From positions 1-38,123 of the forward strand of contig CAJXFT010000014.1 in NCBI GenBank assembly GCA_913053235.1: DNA of 38,123 nucleotides, given 5' to 3'. Positions 8,457 through 15,701 of the stretch are shown piece by piece. Below the pieces are notes generated by a model. The model made no database searches, had not been told where the DNA came from, and saw nothing but the letters and a program-made list of their open reading frames with translations. Source of the stretch: an uncultured Alphaproteobacteria bacterium (GTDB taxonomy: Bacteria > Pseudomonadota > Alphaproteobacteria > UBA828). Within the stretch, counting starts at the first letter, position 1. Every line of letters begins with the position of its first letter. A program made the position numbers and the translations under genes.

Positions 8457-9482
8457 ATGAACGATAGCGCGACGGCGGCGCATCTGAGCGCCAAGGATTT
8501 CACCTCGGACCAGGAAATTCGCTGGTGCCCGGGCTGCGGCGATTACGCCATCGTCAAATCGGTGCGCAAAGCCCTGGCCGAGATCGGCACGCCGACCGAG
8601 AATGTGGTGTTCGTCTCAGGCATCGGCTGCGCCGCGCGCTTTCCCTATTACATGGCGACCTACGGCTTCCACACCATACACGGCCGCGCCCCGGCGATCG
8701 CCACCGGCGTCAAACTGGCCAACCCGGAATTGGACGTCTGGGTGGTCGGCGGCGACGGCGACATGCTTTCGATCGGCGGCAATCACACGCTGCATGTGCT
8801 GAGGCGTAATGTCGACCTCAATATTCTCCTGTTCAACAACGAGATTTACGGCCTCACCAAGGGGCAATATTCGCCGACCTCGCGCGAGGGCACGCTCTCG
8901 CCCTCGACGCCGATGGGCTCGCTCGACCATCCGGTGATGGCGACCTCGCTGGCGCTCGGCGCCGGTGCCCGCTTCGTCGCGCGTTCGGTCGATACCGATC
9001 AGAAGCATATGCCCAAGGTGCTGACACGCGCGCACGACCACAAGGGCGCCTCCTTCGTCGAAATTTTCCAGAATTGCATCGTCTATAATGACGGCGCCTT
9101 TTCGGCCTTCGGCGAGAAAAAGACGGCGCCCGACACCCAACTCCATGTCGAACACGGCCAGCCGCTGATCTTCGGCGCAAGCGGTAATAAGGGCATTCGC
9201 GTCAACCGCGATATCCTCGCCCTCGAAGTGGTCACCGTCGGCGAGAACGGCATTACCCTCGACGACGTGCTGGTGCATGACGAGACCAATCGCACCCTGG
9301 CCGGCTGGCTGGCGCGCATGGAGGCGCCGGAATTTCCCGTCGCCATCGGCGTGCTCTATTGCGACCCGACGGAAAGTTACGAAGCCGCGGTGATGCGGCA
9401 AATCGAGGAAGCCAAGGAAAAGAAGCCGGCCAAGGGCCTCAACAGCCTGCTGCAAAGCGGCCACACCTGGACCGTCGAGTAG
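8457..9482 (+). CDS. korB: 2-oxoglutarate:ferredoxin oxidoreductase, beta subunit
   Basis: A 341-residue thiamine-diphosphate and iron-sulfur subunit. CPGCGDY gives Cys24 and Cys27; with Cys58 (GIGCAAR) and Cys207 (FQNCIVY) these fit the four ligands of the single 4Fe-4S cluster in two-subunit enzymes. GDGD at 99-102 and the following NN at 127-128 form the ThDP/Mg site. The start lies one base after the korA stop, so translation is probably coupled. No delta (8Fe ferredoxin) subunit is encoded nearby, so the complex should use a separate soluble ferredoxin. The stop is two bases from the end of the convergent PPOX gene, leaving no room for a terminator between them. Confidence 0.95.
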   Translation: MNDSATAAHLSAKDFTSDQEIRWCPGCGDYAIVKSVRKALAEIGTPTENVVFVSGIGCAARFPYYMATYGFHTIHGRAPAIATGVKLANPELDVWVVGGDGDMLSIGGNHTLHVLRRNVDLNILLFNNEIYGLTKGQYSPTSREGTLSPSTPMGSLDHPVMATSLALGAGARFVARSVDTDQKHMPKVLTRAHDHKGASFVEIFQNCIVYNDGAFSAFGEKKTAPDTQLHVEHGQPLIFGASGNKGIRVNRDILALEVVTVGENGITLDDVLVHDETNRTLAGWLARMEAPEFPVAIGVLYCDPTESYEAAVMRQIEEAKEKKPAKGLNSLLQSGHTWTVE

Positions 9483-9484
9483 CG

Positions 9485-9979
9485 TTAAGGCCGCGCCTCG
9501 TGCCAGTTGGTTTGCGCCGTGAAGGTGCGGTCGAATCCCTCGCCGTTCCAGGTCGTGAACTTTCGCGCAATCACGTAAAACGGCACGCGCGGGAAGCCGA
9601 AGGTTGATTCGGCGTAGGCCACCCCGGGCGCGCCGAGATAGCGCTCCGCCATGCGCCGCGCCGGCGTAATCCAATCGAAATCAGCGGGCAGAAACGTCAC
9701 CTCGCCCTGCACGCTGACCCGCTTATAGGGCGTCGTCGGGTTGTCGACGAGGAGGCCGCAACGCGCATCGCGGCGCAAGTTTTGCACCATGGACGTGCGT
9801 TCCTTGCTGACCACCAGGAAGGCCTGGTCGTCGGCAAGCCAGTCGAACCAGACCGGGCTCAGCACCGGCCAGCCATCCGCCATCGTGGTGGCGATTTTGG
9901 CAAATATTGCGCCCGTGGTGAGAAATTCATCGCGCTCTTCGGCGGTCATCCCGCGCCCGCTATCCGATGTCATCGCCAT
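9485..9979 (-). CDS. Pyridoxamine 5'-phosphate oxidase-fold protein (PPOX class)
   Basis: A 164-residue split-barrel protein. The PPOX-type core is visible: FAKIATTMADGWPVLSPV (first barrel strands), then FLVVSKERTSMVQNLRRDARC (FMN-phosphate region) and VSVQGEVTFLP. ATG at 9979 has AGGGG eight bases upstream; the longer frame to 10117 runs back into the neighbouring transporter gene and is rejected. Members bind FMN, F420 or haem and have diverse, mostly unknown oxidoreductase roles. No residue set here assigns a specific reaction. It is the last gene of a minus-strand run that begins with the alpha/beta hydrolase. Confidence 0.82.
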   Translation of the reverse strand: MAMTSDSGRGMTAEERDEFLTTGAIFAKIATTMADGWPVLSPVWFDWLADDQAFLVVSKERTSMVQNLRRDARCGLLVDNPTTPYKRVSVQGEVTFLPADFDWITPARRMAERYLGAPGVAYAESTFGFPRVPFYVIARKFTTWNGEGFDRTFTAQTNWHEARP

Positions 9980-10032
9980 GCCGATTCCCCTTTGTTCCAC
10001 CCTATTTGAAAAAATTATAGCCGTGACGGAGA

Positions 10033-11199
10033 TCAGCGCCTGGCCTCGGCCCTCAGGCTGCCGACGATAACCAGGGCGAGGCCGAAGAAAAGCAGCACCA
10101 GCGCCAGCCATATCCACAGGCTGTGCGCTTCGCTGTGAAACAGGATGCCCCAGGCAATGCCGGCCAACGTGGCGACATAATTCTGCACCGAGAAGAACAC
10201 CGGCCCGGCAAGGCGGATAATCTCAAGCAGCAGCCAGAAGAAAAAAGCATTGATGAGCACGACCGCGATCAGCGACCACTCGCCGGGGCCGAGGCCGCCC
10301 GCACCGCTCTCGAACCACCACCACTCGCTGGAATCGAGGCCGCCGGCGACGGGCGCACCGGCTCCGAACCACCACCACTCACCCGTTGCCAGCATCACCA
10401 GGCCCATATAGATGGAGGCGGTCAGTAATATGGCGGCGGCCAGCGCAACGGAGGTGGATTGCGGCGGGCGCATCAGCGAGATCGTCACATTGGCGATGCC
10501 GTAGCAGAGCGGCGTCAGGAACGAGACCAGCACCCAGATCGCCATGTCGGGCGAGGGCAGGCTGGTCTGCGGCAGCACGACCACGAGAACGGCGCCAAGG
10601 CCGACCCCGAGCCCGATCAATTTGATCGCGTTCGCCTTTTCGACGCGCAGCATCAACGCGAAGGCATAGGTCAGCATCGGCACCAGGGTTTGCTGCAGCC
10701 CGACCACGCCGGCCGGCAGCTTGGCGGCGACGAAGTTCAACACCAGCAGCGGCGCCGCCATGGCGATCGAGCCGAACATTGCGTATACCTTGAAGTGGCC
10801 GAGCGTCAGGCCGGGCGGGCGGCGCAGGATGAACGACAGGGCCAGCAACAGCAGCCCGGCGCCGAGCGCCTGCCAGAACACGTAGGGAATGAAGGGAATG
10901 CCGCTGGTGATGGCGATGCGGTTGAGCGAGAATGTCAGGCCGAGCGAGGTTCCGGCGGCGAACAGCATCACTGTCGGCACCAGGGGCAAATTCGCCACCG
11001 ACAATTTTCCGATTACCCCGACCGGCGCCGCCGGGGCGATCGCGCCGGCCGGGATTTCGACCGGCTCGATGCGTTCGGCCGGTGCCGGCTGATGCCAGCG
11101 ATGCCCGCATTTGGCGCAGCGCACCTCGCGGCCCGCCCGCCCCAGCGCGTTGGGCCCGAGGCGGTAGCGTGTCGCGCAAGAGGGGCAGCTGATGATCAT
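10033..11199 (-). CDS. DMT/EamA transporter with N-terminal MJ0042-type zinc ribbon
   Basis: A 388-residue protein with two parts. Residues 1-40 form a zinc ribbon (Cys5, Cys8, Cys28, Cys31, in CPSC and CAKC) of the MJ0042/zinc-ribbon type usually seen at the start of cytosolic or single-membrane alphaproteobacterial proteins. After a Pro/Ala linker come about ten membrane helices in two EamA halves, as in drug/metabolite transporters. Between the second-half helices, residues about 272-300 hold a Trp-rich insertion with a duplicated EWWWF unit. The reading frame is continuous. ATG at 11199 lacks a clear ribosome site, so the fused start depends on the ribbon motif being intact. Transported compound unknown. 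Confidence 0.85.
   Translation of the reverse strand: MIISCPSCATRYRLGPNALGRAGREVRCAKCGHRWHQPAPAERIEPVEIPAGAIAPAAPVGVIGKLSVANLPLVPTVMLFAAGTSLGLTFSLNRIAITSGIPFIPYVFWQALGAGLLLLALSFILRRPPGLTLGHFKVYAMFGSIAMAAPLLVLNFVAAKLPAGVVGLQQTLVPMLTYAFALMLRVEKANAIKLIGLGVGLGAVLVVVLPQTSLPSPDMAIWVLVSFLTPLCYGIANVTISLMRPPQSTSVALAAAILLTASIYMGLVMLATGEWWWFGAGAPVAGGLDSSEWWWFESGAGGLGPGEWSLIAVVLINAFFFWLLLEIIRLAGPVFFSVQNYVATLAGIAWGILFHSEAHSLWIWLALVLLFFGLALVIVGSLRAEARR
10311..10380 (-). repeat. In-frame tandem duplication encoding two EWWWF units
   Basis: CGAACCACCACCACTC occurs at 10311-10326 and again at 10365-10380, an offset of 54 bases or 18 codons. A more diverged partial copy of the intervening unit can be traced from about 10278. 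The duplication lies inside the zinc-ribbon DMT transporter and inserts Trp/Gly-rich loops without breaking the frame. Confidence 0.75.
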
Positions 11200-11279
11200 C
11201 GACGGATAAGATATGGCGGCGGTTGTTGGCGGAACGCCGGGCGAGTATAGCGCAGCAACGGGGCGCCGGGGTATCGCAA

Positions 11280-12098
11280 TTACGAAAACTCGAGCGCGGC
11301 GCCAAGAAAATCGATGACCAGGGCCGCCATGCCATGCTCGTAGAGATCGTTATGCCCGGCCTCGGGATATATTTTCAGCTTTTTGGGCTCGCCGGCGGCG
11401 GCGAACAGCCGCTTCCCGAAGCGCAGCGGTATGGTGCCGTCGCGCCCGCCATGAACGATCAGAAGCGGCGCCGCCACTTGGGCGATCTTGCGCCTCGAAT
11501 CGAAGCGGTCGAGAATGAGCGGCTTGACCGGCAGCAACGGCAGGCGCGCCTGGGCGACGTCGGCGACCGAACTGAACGGCGCTTCCAGCACCAACGCGGC
11601 GGGTGCGCGCTCCACGGCCAGATGAACGGCGATTCCGGCGCCGAGCGATTCGCCGTAAAGCACGATGTCGCCCGGCGCCGCGCCGGCTTCGCGCAGATAG
11701 TCCAGGGCGGCGCGGCCGTCGCGATAGAGCCCGGCCTCGTCGGGCCTGCCCGGATTGCCGCTATAGCCGCGCCAGGTCGTGAGCAGCACCCCGAAACCGG
11801 CATCGAGATAGGGCCGCACCTTGTCGGCGCGCATGCCGATATGGCCGGCATTGCCGTGAAAATAAACCAGCGTGGGGAGTGCCGCGTCGGCCGGCGGGCG
11901 GTGCCAGGCCAAGAGCGCCAGACCATCTTCCGTGGCCAGCGACACCTCGGCCATCTCCGGCACGCCGCTCAGCGCCGGGCTCGGGCGCTCCGAAGAGGGG
12001 AAATATAGCAGCCGGCGCTGGCCGGCGAAGGCGCCGCCGAGCACCAAACCATAGGCGCCCAGCGCCGCCGCAACGCCGCCCCAGATCCAATTGCTCAT
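11280..12098 (-). CDS. Membrane-anchored alpha/beta hydrolase (ABHD13/BEM46-like)
   Basis: A 272-residue serine hydrolase with an N-terminal hydrophobic segment (residues 4-25), probably a membrane anchor with the catalytic domain outside. The nucleophile is Ser151 in GESLG. Asp220 (GGRDGTIP) and His249 (EAGHND) complete the triad. HGNAGH at 81-86 is the oxyanion-loop motif typical of the BEM46/ABHD13 group. ATG at 12098 has GGAGAGG four bases upstream; a longer frame from 12125 runs into the terminator hairpin. Substrate is unknown. It lies about 20 bases beyond the yccA terminator and heads a minus-strand run with the zinc-ribbon transporter and PPOX genes. Confidence 0.9.
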   Translation of the reverse strand: MSNWIWGGVAAALGAYGLVLGGAFAGQRRLLYFPSSERPSPALSGVPEMAEVSLATEDGLALLAWHRPPADAALPTLVYFHGNAGHIGMRADKVRPYLDAGFGVLLTTWRGYSGNPGRPDEAGLYRDGRAALDYLREAGAAPGDIVLYGESLGAGIAVHLAVERAPAALVLEAPFSSVADVAQARLPLLPVKPLILDRFDSRRKIAQVAAPLLIVHGGRDGTIPLRFGKRLFAAAGEPKKLKIYPEAGHNDLYEHGMAALVIDFLGAALEFS

Positions 12099-12118
12099 CC
12101 CACCTCTCCGCCAGACAA

Positions 12119-12149
12119 AAAACACCCGGCGCCGAACGCCGGGTGTTTT
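12119..12149 (-). terminator. Rho-independent terminator of yccA
   Basis: A stem of 13 pairs (core AACACCCGGCG at 12121-12131 with its complement at 12137-12147, five-base loop) is followed on the minus strand by a T-run ending in TTTTTTG. It lies 20 bases past the yccA stop. The mirrored A/T flanks mean it could also work on the plus strand. Confidence 0.85.
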
Positions 12150-12169
12150 CGTCGCGCTCCGTCCGCCCG

Positions 12170-12880
12170 CTATTCGCGCCCGCCGAACAGGTGCAGCAGC
12201 ATGAGGAACAGGTTGATGAAATTGAGATAGAGGTTGAGCGCGCCCATGATGGCTTTTTTGGTCATCACGGCCTGGCCATCCGATTCGACGTATGATTCCT
12301 TGATGCGCTGCGTGTCATAGGCGGTCAAGCCGGTGAAGACGAGAACGCCGATGACCGAGATGGCGTAATACAAGAACTCGGACTGCATGAAGATGTTTAC
12401 CACCATGGCGATGATGACGCCGATCAGCCCCATGAACAGGAACGAGCCCCAGCGCGCCAGGGAGCGCTTGGTGGTGTAGCCGTAAAGGCTCATGGCGCCG
12501 AAGGTGGCGGCGGTGATGAAGAACACGCGGACGATGCTGGTCGCCGTATAGGTGAGGAACACGTAGGACAGCGACGCGCCCATCAGAACGGAGAACACCC
12601 AGAACAGCGTCTGCGCCGTGCTCGGTTTCATGGTTTTGATTTTGGCGCCCATGAAGAAGACGATGCCGAGCGGCGCGAGCATGACGATAAAGCCGATAAC
12701 CGAGCCGTACAGCGCCTGATAGAGCCCGGTATGGGCGACGACATAGGCGACGATGCCGGTCAGCGCCAGGCCCGAGCCCATATAGTTATAGACGCGCAGC
12801 ATGTATTTGCGCAGACCCTCATCGACCTGGGTCTGTGTCAGTGTGGTGCCGAACGGGCGACGTTCCGAGCCGGTGGCCAT
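12170..12880 (-). CDS. Bax inhibitor-1/YccA-family membrane protein
   Basis: A 236-residue inner-membrane protein with about seven hydrophobic helices, the normal size and topology of the BI-1/YccA family. The C-terminus holds ALNLYLNFINLFLMLL and ends in LFGGRE; AYDTQRIKE near residue 190 carries the conserved Asp region. YccA of E. coli binds FtsH and restrains degradation of the SecY translocon; other members act as calcium leak channels. ATG at 12880 is preferred to a GTG at 12895 because GAGGAC is then correctly spaced. It has its own promoter (12920-12948) and terminator (12119-12149), so it is a single-gene transcription unit. Confidence 0.93.
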   Translation of the reverse strand: MATGSERRPFGTTLTQTQVDEGLRKYMLRVYNYMGSGLALTGIVAYVVAHTGLYQALYGSVIGFIVMLAPLGIVFFMGAKIKTMKPSTAQTLFWVFSVLMGASLSYVFLTYTATSIVRVFFITAATFGAMSLYGYTTKRSLARWGSFLFMGLIGVIIAMVVNIFMQSEFLYYAISVIGVLVFTGLTAYDTQRIKESYVESDGQAVMTKKAIMGALNLYLNFINLFLMLLHLFGGRE

Positions 12881-12919
12881 GGAATATGTCCTCACATCAA
12901 TTTCGGATTTCCTGCTGCC

Positions 12920-12948
12920 TATATAAGGCCGAAAACGCGTTTTTTCAA
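12920..12948 (-). promoter_or_regulatory. Sigma-70-type promoter of yccA with palindromic spacer
   Basis: On the minus strand TTGAAA (12948-12943) is followed after exactly 17 bases by TATATA (12925-12920). Transcription would begin near 12913, giving a leader of about 33 bases before the ATG at 12880. The spacer contains the perfect palindrome AAAACGCGTTTT at 12932-12943, which could be a regulator site. Confidence 0.65.
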
Positions 12949-12996
12949 CATTTGAGATGGTTTTAGCGCATCGATTCAGCGCGATTTGCGGGTAAC

Positions 12997-13557
12997 ATGA
13001 GCGCGATGCATCGCCTTTTCGTCGCCCTCGATACGCCGCCCGCCGTCAACGACCGCCTGGTCGGCCTGTGCCAGGGCGTGAGCGGCGCGAAATGGGCCGA
13101 CAGCGCCCCCTTCCACCTGACGCTGCGCTTTATCGGCGATGCCGATGACGGATTGTTGCGCGACATCCAGTTCGCCCTCGCCGAGATCGCGGCGCCCACC
13201 TTCGATCTCGCGCTCAAGGGCGTCGGCTATTTTCCGCCGCGCGGCCCGGCCAGGATATTATGGGCCGGAGTCGAAGCCGAGCCCCTGCTGCTGCGCCTGC
13301 GCGATCAGGTGACGGCGGCGCTGGATGCGCTTGGCCTCGAGCCGGAGCACCGCAAATTCGCGGCCCATATCACCCTCGCCCGTTTCAAGCGCGGCGCATC
13401 GGCGGCGCGCACCGCCGATTTCCTCGCCAGCCACGCGCTGTTTCACACCGAGCCCTTTGCCGTGACCGAATTTCACCTCTATTCGAGCCACCTTCGGCCT
13501 GAAGGTGCGTTGCACCGCATCGAGGCGAGCTATCCGCTCATTGGCGGCGAGGATTAA
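12997..13557 (+). CDS. thpR: RNA 2',3'-cyclic phosphodiesterase (LigT/2H family)
   Basis: A 186-residue 2H phosphoesterase. The two catalytic HxTx motifs are HLTL at 40-43 and HITL at 124-127, at the normal spacing for ThpR/LigT. The N-terminal HRLFVALDTP is the family's first beta strand. The enzyme opens 2',3'-cyclic phosphates at RNA ends, and was first seen as a 2'-5' RNA ligase activity. ATG at 12997 or the one three codons later could be the start; neither has a strong ribosome site. It diverges from yccA and overlaps the convergent zincin gene by four bases at the TTAA shared by both stops. Confidence 0.93.
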   Translation: MSAMHRLFVALDTPPAVNDRLVGLCQGVSGAKWADSAPFHLTLRFIGDADDGLLRDIQFALAEIAAPTFDLALKGVGYFPPRGPARILWAGVEAEPLLLRLRDQVTAALDALGLEPEHRKFAAHITLARFKRGASAARTADFLASHALFHTEPFAVTEFHLYSSHLRPEGALHRIEASYPLIGGED

Positions 13558-13952
13558 CCGCCCCTCTCGATGCGCTCCATGTCATCGTCCGAGAAGCCGA
13601 AATGATGGCCGATTTCGTGAATCAGCACATGGCGCACGACGTCTTCGAGGCGCTCGCCGCTCTCCACCCAATAGTCCAGCAAGGGCCTGCGGTAGAGGAA
13701 GATCATATCGATATCGTGGCGCACATCGCTGACGCTCTTGTCGCCGAACGGCACGCCCTGATAGAGGCCGAGGAGATCGAACGGCGTCTCCAGCGCCATC
13801 TCGCGCATGACCTCCCGGTCGGGAAATTCCTCGACCCGGATGCGCAGTTCGTCGGCGCGCAGCCGCAGCACTTTGGGGATCGTCCGATAGGCCGCGGCGG
13901 CGATCTTCTCGATATCGCCGGCATCGGGCGCCGTCGCGCCGCCGTCAGCCAT
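13554..13952 (-). CDS. Small metallopeptidase-like protein (zincin, DUF1025 family)
   Basis: A 132-residue cytosolic protein with the minizincin layout: VMREMALETPFDLLGLY in the middle, then HEIGHHFGFSDDD at 112-124. The latter contains HExxH and a downstream acidic residue that can act as third zinc ligand. Proteins of this family (PF06262) are common in alphaproteobacteria and actinobacteria, but a substrate is not established. The start lies six bases after the SDR stop, so it is probably co-transcribed with that gene, and its stop overlaps the thpR stop. Confidence 0.88.
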   Translation of the reverse strand: MADGGATAPDAGDIEKIAAAAYRTIPKVLRLRADELRIRVEEFPDREVMREMALETPFDLLGLYQGVPFGDKSVSDVRHDIDMIFLYRRPLLDYWVESGERLEDVVRHVLIHEIGHHFGFSDDDMERIERGG

Positions 13953-13958
13953 GCGATG

Positions 13959-14723
13959 CTATCTCGGCGCCATACGCAGCGCCCCGTCGAGGCGGATCAC
14001 GGTGCCGTTGATATAGCGGTTTTCGGCGATGTGCCTGGCCAGCGCGGCGTATTCGCCGGCATGGCCGAGACGCTTGGGATAGACCGTCGTTTCGATCAGC
14101 GATTGGCGCACCTCGTCGGGCAGGCCGTCCATCATCGGCGTGTCCATCAGGCCGGGCGAGATGCAGTTGACGCGGATGCCCTCGCGCGCCAATTCGCGCG
14201 CGAAGGTAAGCGCCGTCGCCGCGACGCCGCCCTTGGAGGCCGAATAATCGCCCTGCCCGATCTGCCCTTCGAAGCCGGCGATCGAGGAGGTGGTGACGAT
14301 GACGCCGCGCTCGCCATCGTCGAGCGGCGCCAGGCCGGCCATGTCGGCGGCGGCCAGGCGGAGCGAATTTATGGTGCCGATGAGATTGACCTGGATCGCT
14401 TTTGTCAGCCTGTCGAGCGGCGTCGGATCGCCGTCCCGGGTCACCAGCTTGGCGCCCGTGGCGATGCCGGCGCAGGCGATGAAGATGCGCGCCGGGCCGA
14501 TCGCCTGGCGCAGGCTGGCCATCGCCGCCTCATGGCTGGCGGCGTCGGAAACATCGCACACGGCCGCCGCGCCGCCCAGCTCATTGGCCACTTTTTGCGC
14601 CAATTCCTCGTTCATGTCGAGCACGCCGACCGTCGCCCCGGCCGCCGCCATCATGCGCGCCGTCGCCTCTCCGAGCCCCGATGCGCCGCCCGTGACAAAA
14701 GCCGTCTGGCCTTTTATTTCCAT
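13959..14723 (-). CDS. Short-chain dehydrogenase/reductase, 3-hydroxyacyl-CoA dehydrogenase type 2-like
   Basis: A 254-residue classical SDR. The cofactor motif TGGASGLG is at 11-18, and Asp36 after the second strand suggests NAD(H) preference. The active-site residues Asn113, Ser146/147, Tyr160 and Lys164 (YSASKGG) are all present. The overall pattern, with VLDMNE, SIAGFEGQIGQ and the PGLMDTPM C-terminal section, resembles HSD17B10-type 3-hydroxyacyl-CoA dehydrogenases, which work in fatty-acid or branched-chain amino-acid breakdown. AGAGGAG eight bases before ATG at 14723 supports the start. The zincin gene follows closely. Confidence 0.92.
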   Translation of the reverse strand: MEIKGQTAFVTGGASGLGEATARMMAAAGATVGVLDMNEELAQKVANELGGAAAVCDVSDAASHEAAMASLRQAIGPARIFIACAGIATGAKLVTRDGDPTPLDRLTKAIQVNLIGTINSLRLAAADMAGLAPLDDGERGVIVTTSSIAGFEGQIGQGDYSASKGGVAATALTFARELAREGIRVNCISPGLMDTPMMDGLPDEVRQSLIETTVYPKRLGHAGEYAALARHIAENRYINGTVIRLDGALRMAPR

Positions 14724-14783
14724 CTTTCGTCTCCTCTTATTATTCGCGCGTCCGCGCTGTGGTTACATAGCAGATGCATGCGG

Positions 14784-15692
14784 CTAGAATCCACCGGCGA
14801 CGCGCTGCAATTGCGCCTCGCGGCGCGCGATATAGATAGCGCTGGCGGCGATCAGCGCCGCGCCCGGCCAGATCCACACATCCGGCACCTCGCCAAGGGC
14901 AAAATAGCCGATCACGGCGGCGAACGGCAGGCGGGTGAAATCGAGCGGCACCACCGACGACGCCTCGACCAGCGACAGCGCCCGCGCCATCGAGAAATGG
15001 GCGACGATGGCCAGCGAGCCGATAACGAATAGCCATCCCAATTGGCTCGGATCGGGCATCGTCCAAAAAGCGATGGCCGGCCCGAGCGACAGCGGCGTCA
15101 TCAGCAGGTTCATGTAAAAGACGATGGCGATCGGCCTTTGACTGCGCGCCAGGAGGCGCACCAGGGCCATCGAAATGGCGAACAACAGGGCCGCGAATAC
15201 GGCCAGCAGGCTGTCCAGGCCGACGGTTTCCGCGCCCGGCTGCATGACGATGAGGACGCCGCAAAAACCGACGATGGTGGCGCCCCAGCGGCGCATGCCG
15301 ACCTTCTCGCCCAACAGCAGAATAGCCACCGGAATCATCCACAGGGCGACGGTGAAGTTGAGCGTGATGGCCTCGGCCAGAGGGGTGAATTCGAGCGCCG
15401 AATACCACACCCACATGGCGCTAATGCCGATCACCGCGCGGATGGCGTAGGATTTGAGCACCGGCCCGCGCGGTATCTCGAAGCCCAGCCGCCACATCAC
15501 CGGCAACAGAAAGATAAGGCCGATGGCGTTGCGGAAAAAGGCGATTTCAAACGGCGATATGGCGCTCGAGAGATCGCGGATGAGCGCCGACATGCCGGCA
15601 AAGCAGGCGCAGGTGAAGACCATCAACAGCGCCGCCTCGACCGGCGGGCGCATCCAGCCGCCGCCGCCCGGCGCCGGCCCCGGCGAGGTCAT
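14784..15692 (-). CDS. EamA/DMT-family transporter
   Basis: A 302-residue inner-membrane protein with about ten helices in two EamA repeats. The first repeat carries SPFEIAFFRN, with RAVIGISAMWVWYSAL and LTPLAEA-type sequence following (EFTPLAEAITLNFT), typical of RhaT/YdcZ-like exporters. The second repeat ends with VPLDFTRLPFAAVIGYFALGE, matching the conserved loop before the last helices. It starts nine bases after the stop of the peptidoglycan-binding protein gene and is probably co-transcribed with it. The substrate is not predictable. Confidence 0.9.
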   Translation of the reverse strand: MTSPGPAPGGGGWMRPPVEAALLMVFTCACFAGMSALIRDLSSAISPFEIAFFRNAIGLIFLLPVMWRLGFEIPRGPVLKSYAIRAVIGISAMWVWYSALEFTPLAEAITLNFTVALWMIPVAILLLGEKVGMRRWGATIVGFCGVLIVMQPGAETVGLDSLLAVFAALLFAISMALVRLLARSQRPIAIVFYMNLLMTPLSLGPAIAFWTMPDPSQLGWLFVIGSLAIVAHFSMARALSLVEASSVVPLDFTRLPFAAVIGYFALGEVPDVWIWPGAALIAASAIYIARREAQLQRVAGGF

Positions 15693-15701
15693 GGCAAGAT
15701 C

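Noticed and set aside
8616-9674. 352-codon minus-strand frame opposite korB
   Set aside because: Antisense shadow of a clear KorB with all four cluster cysteines and the ThDP motif.
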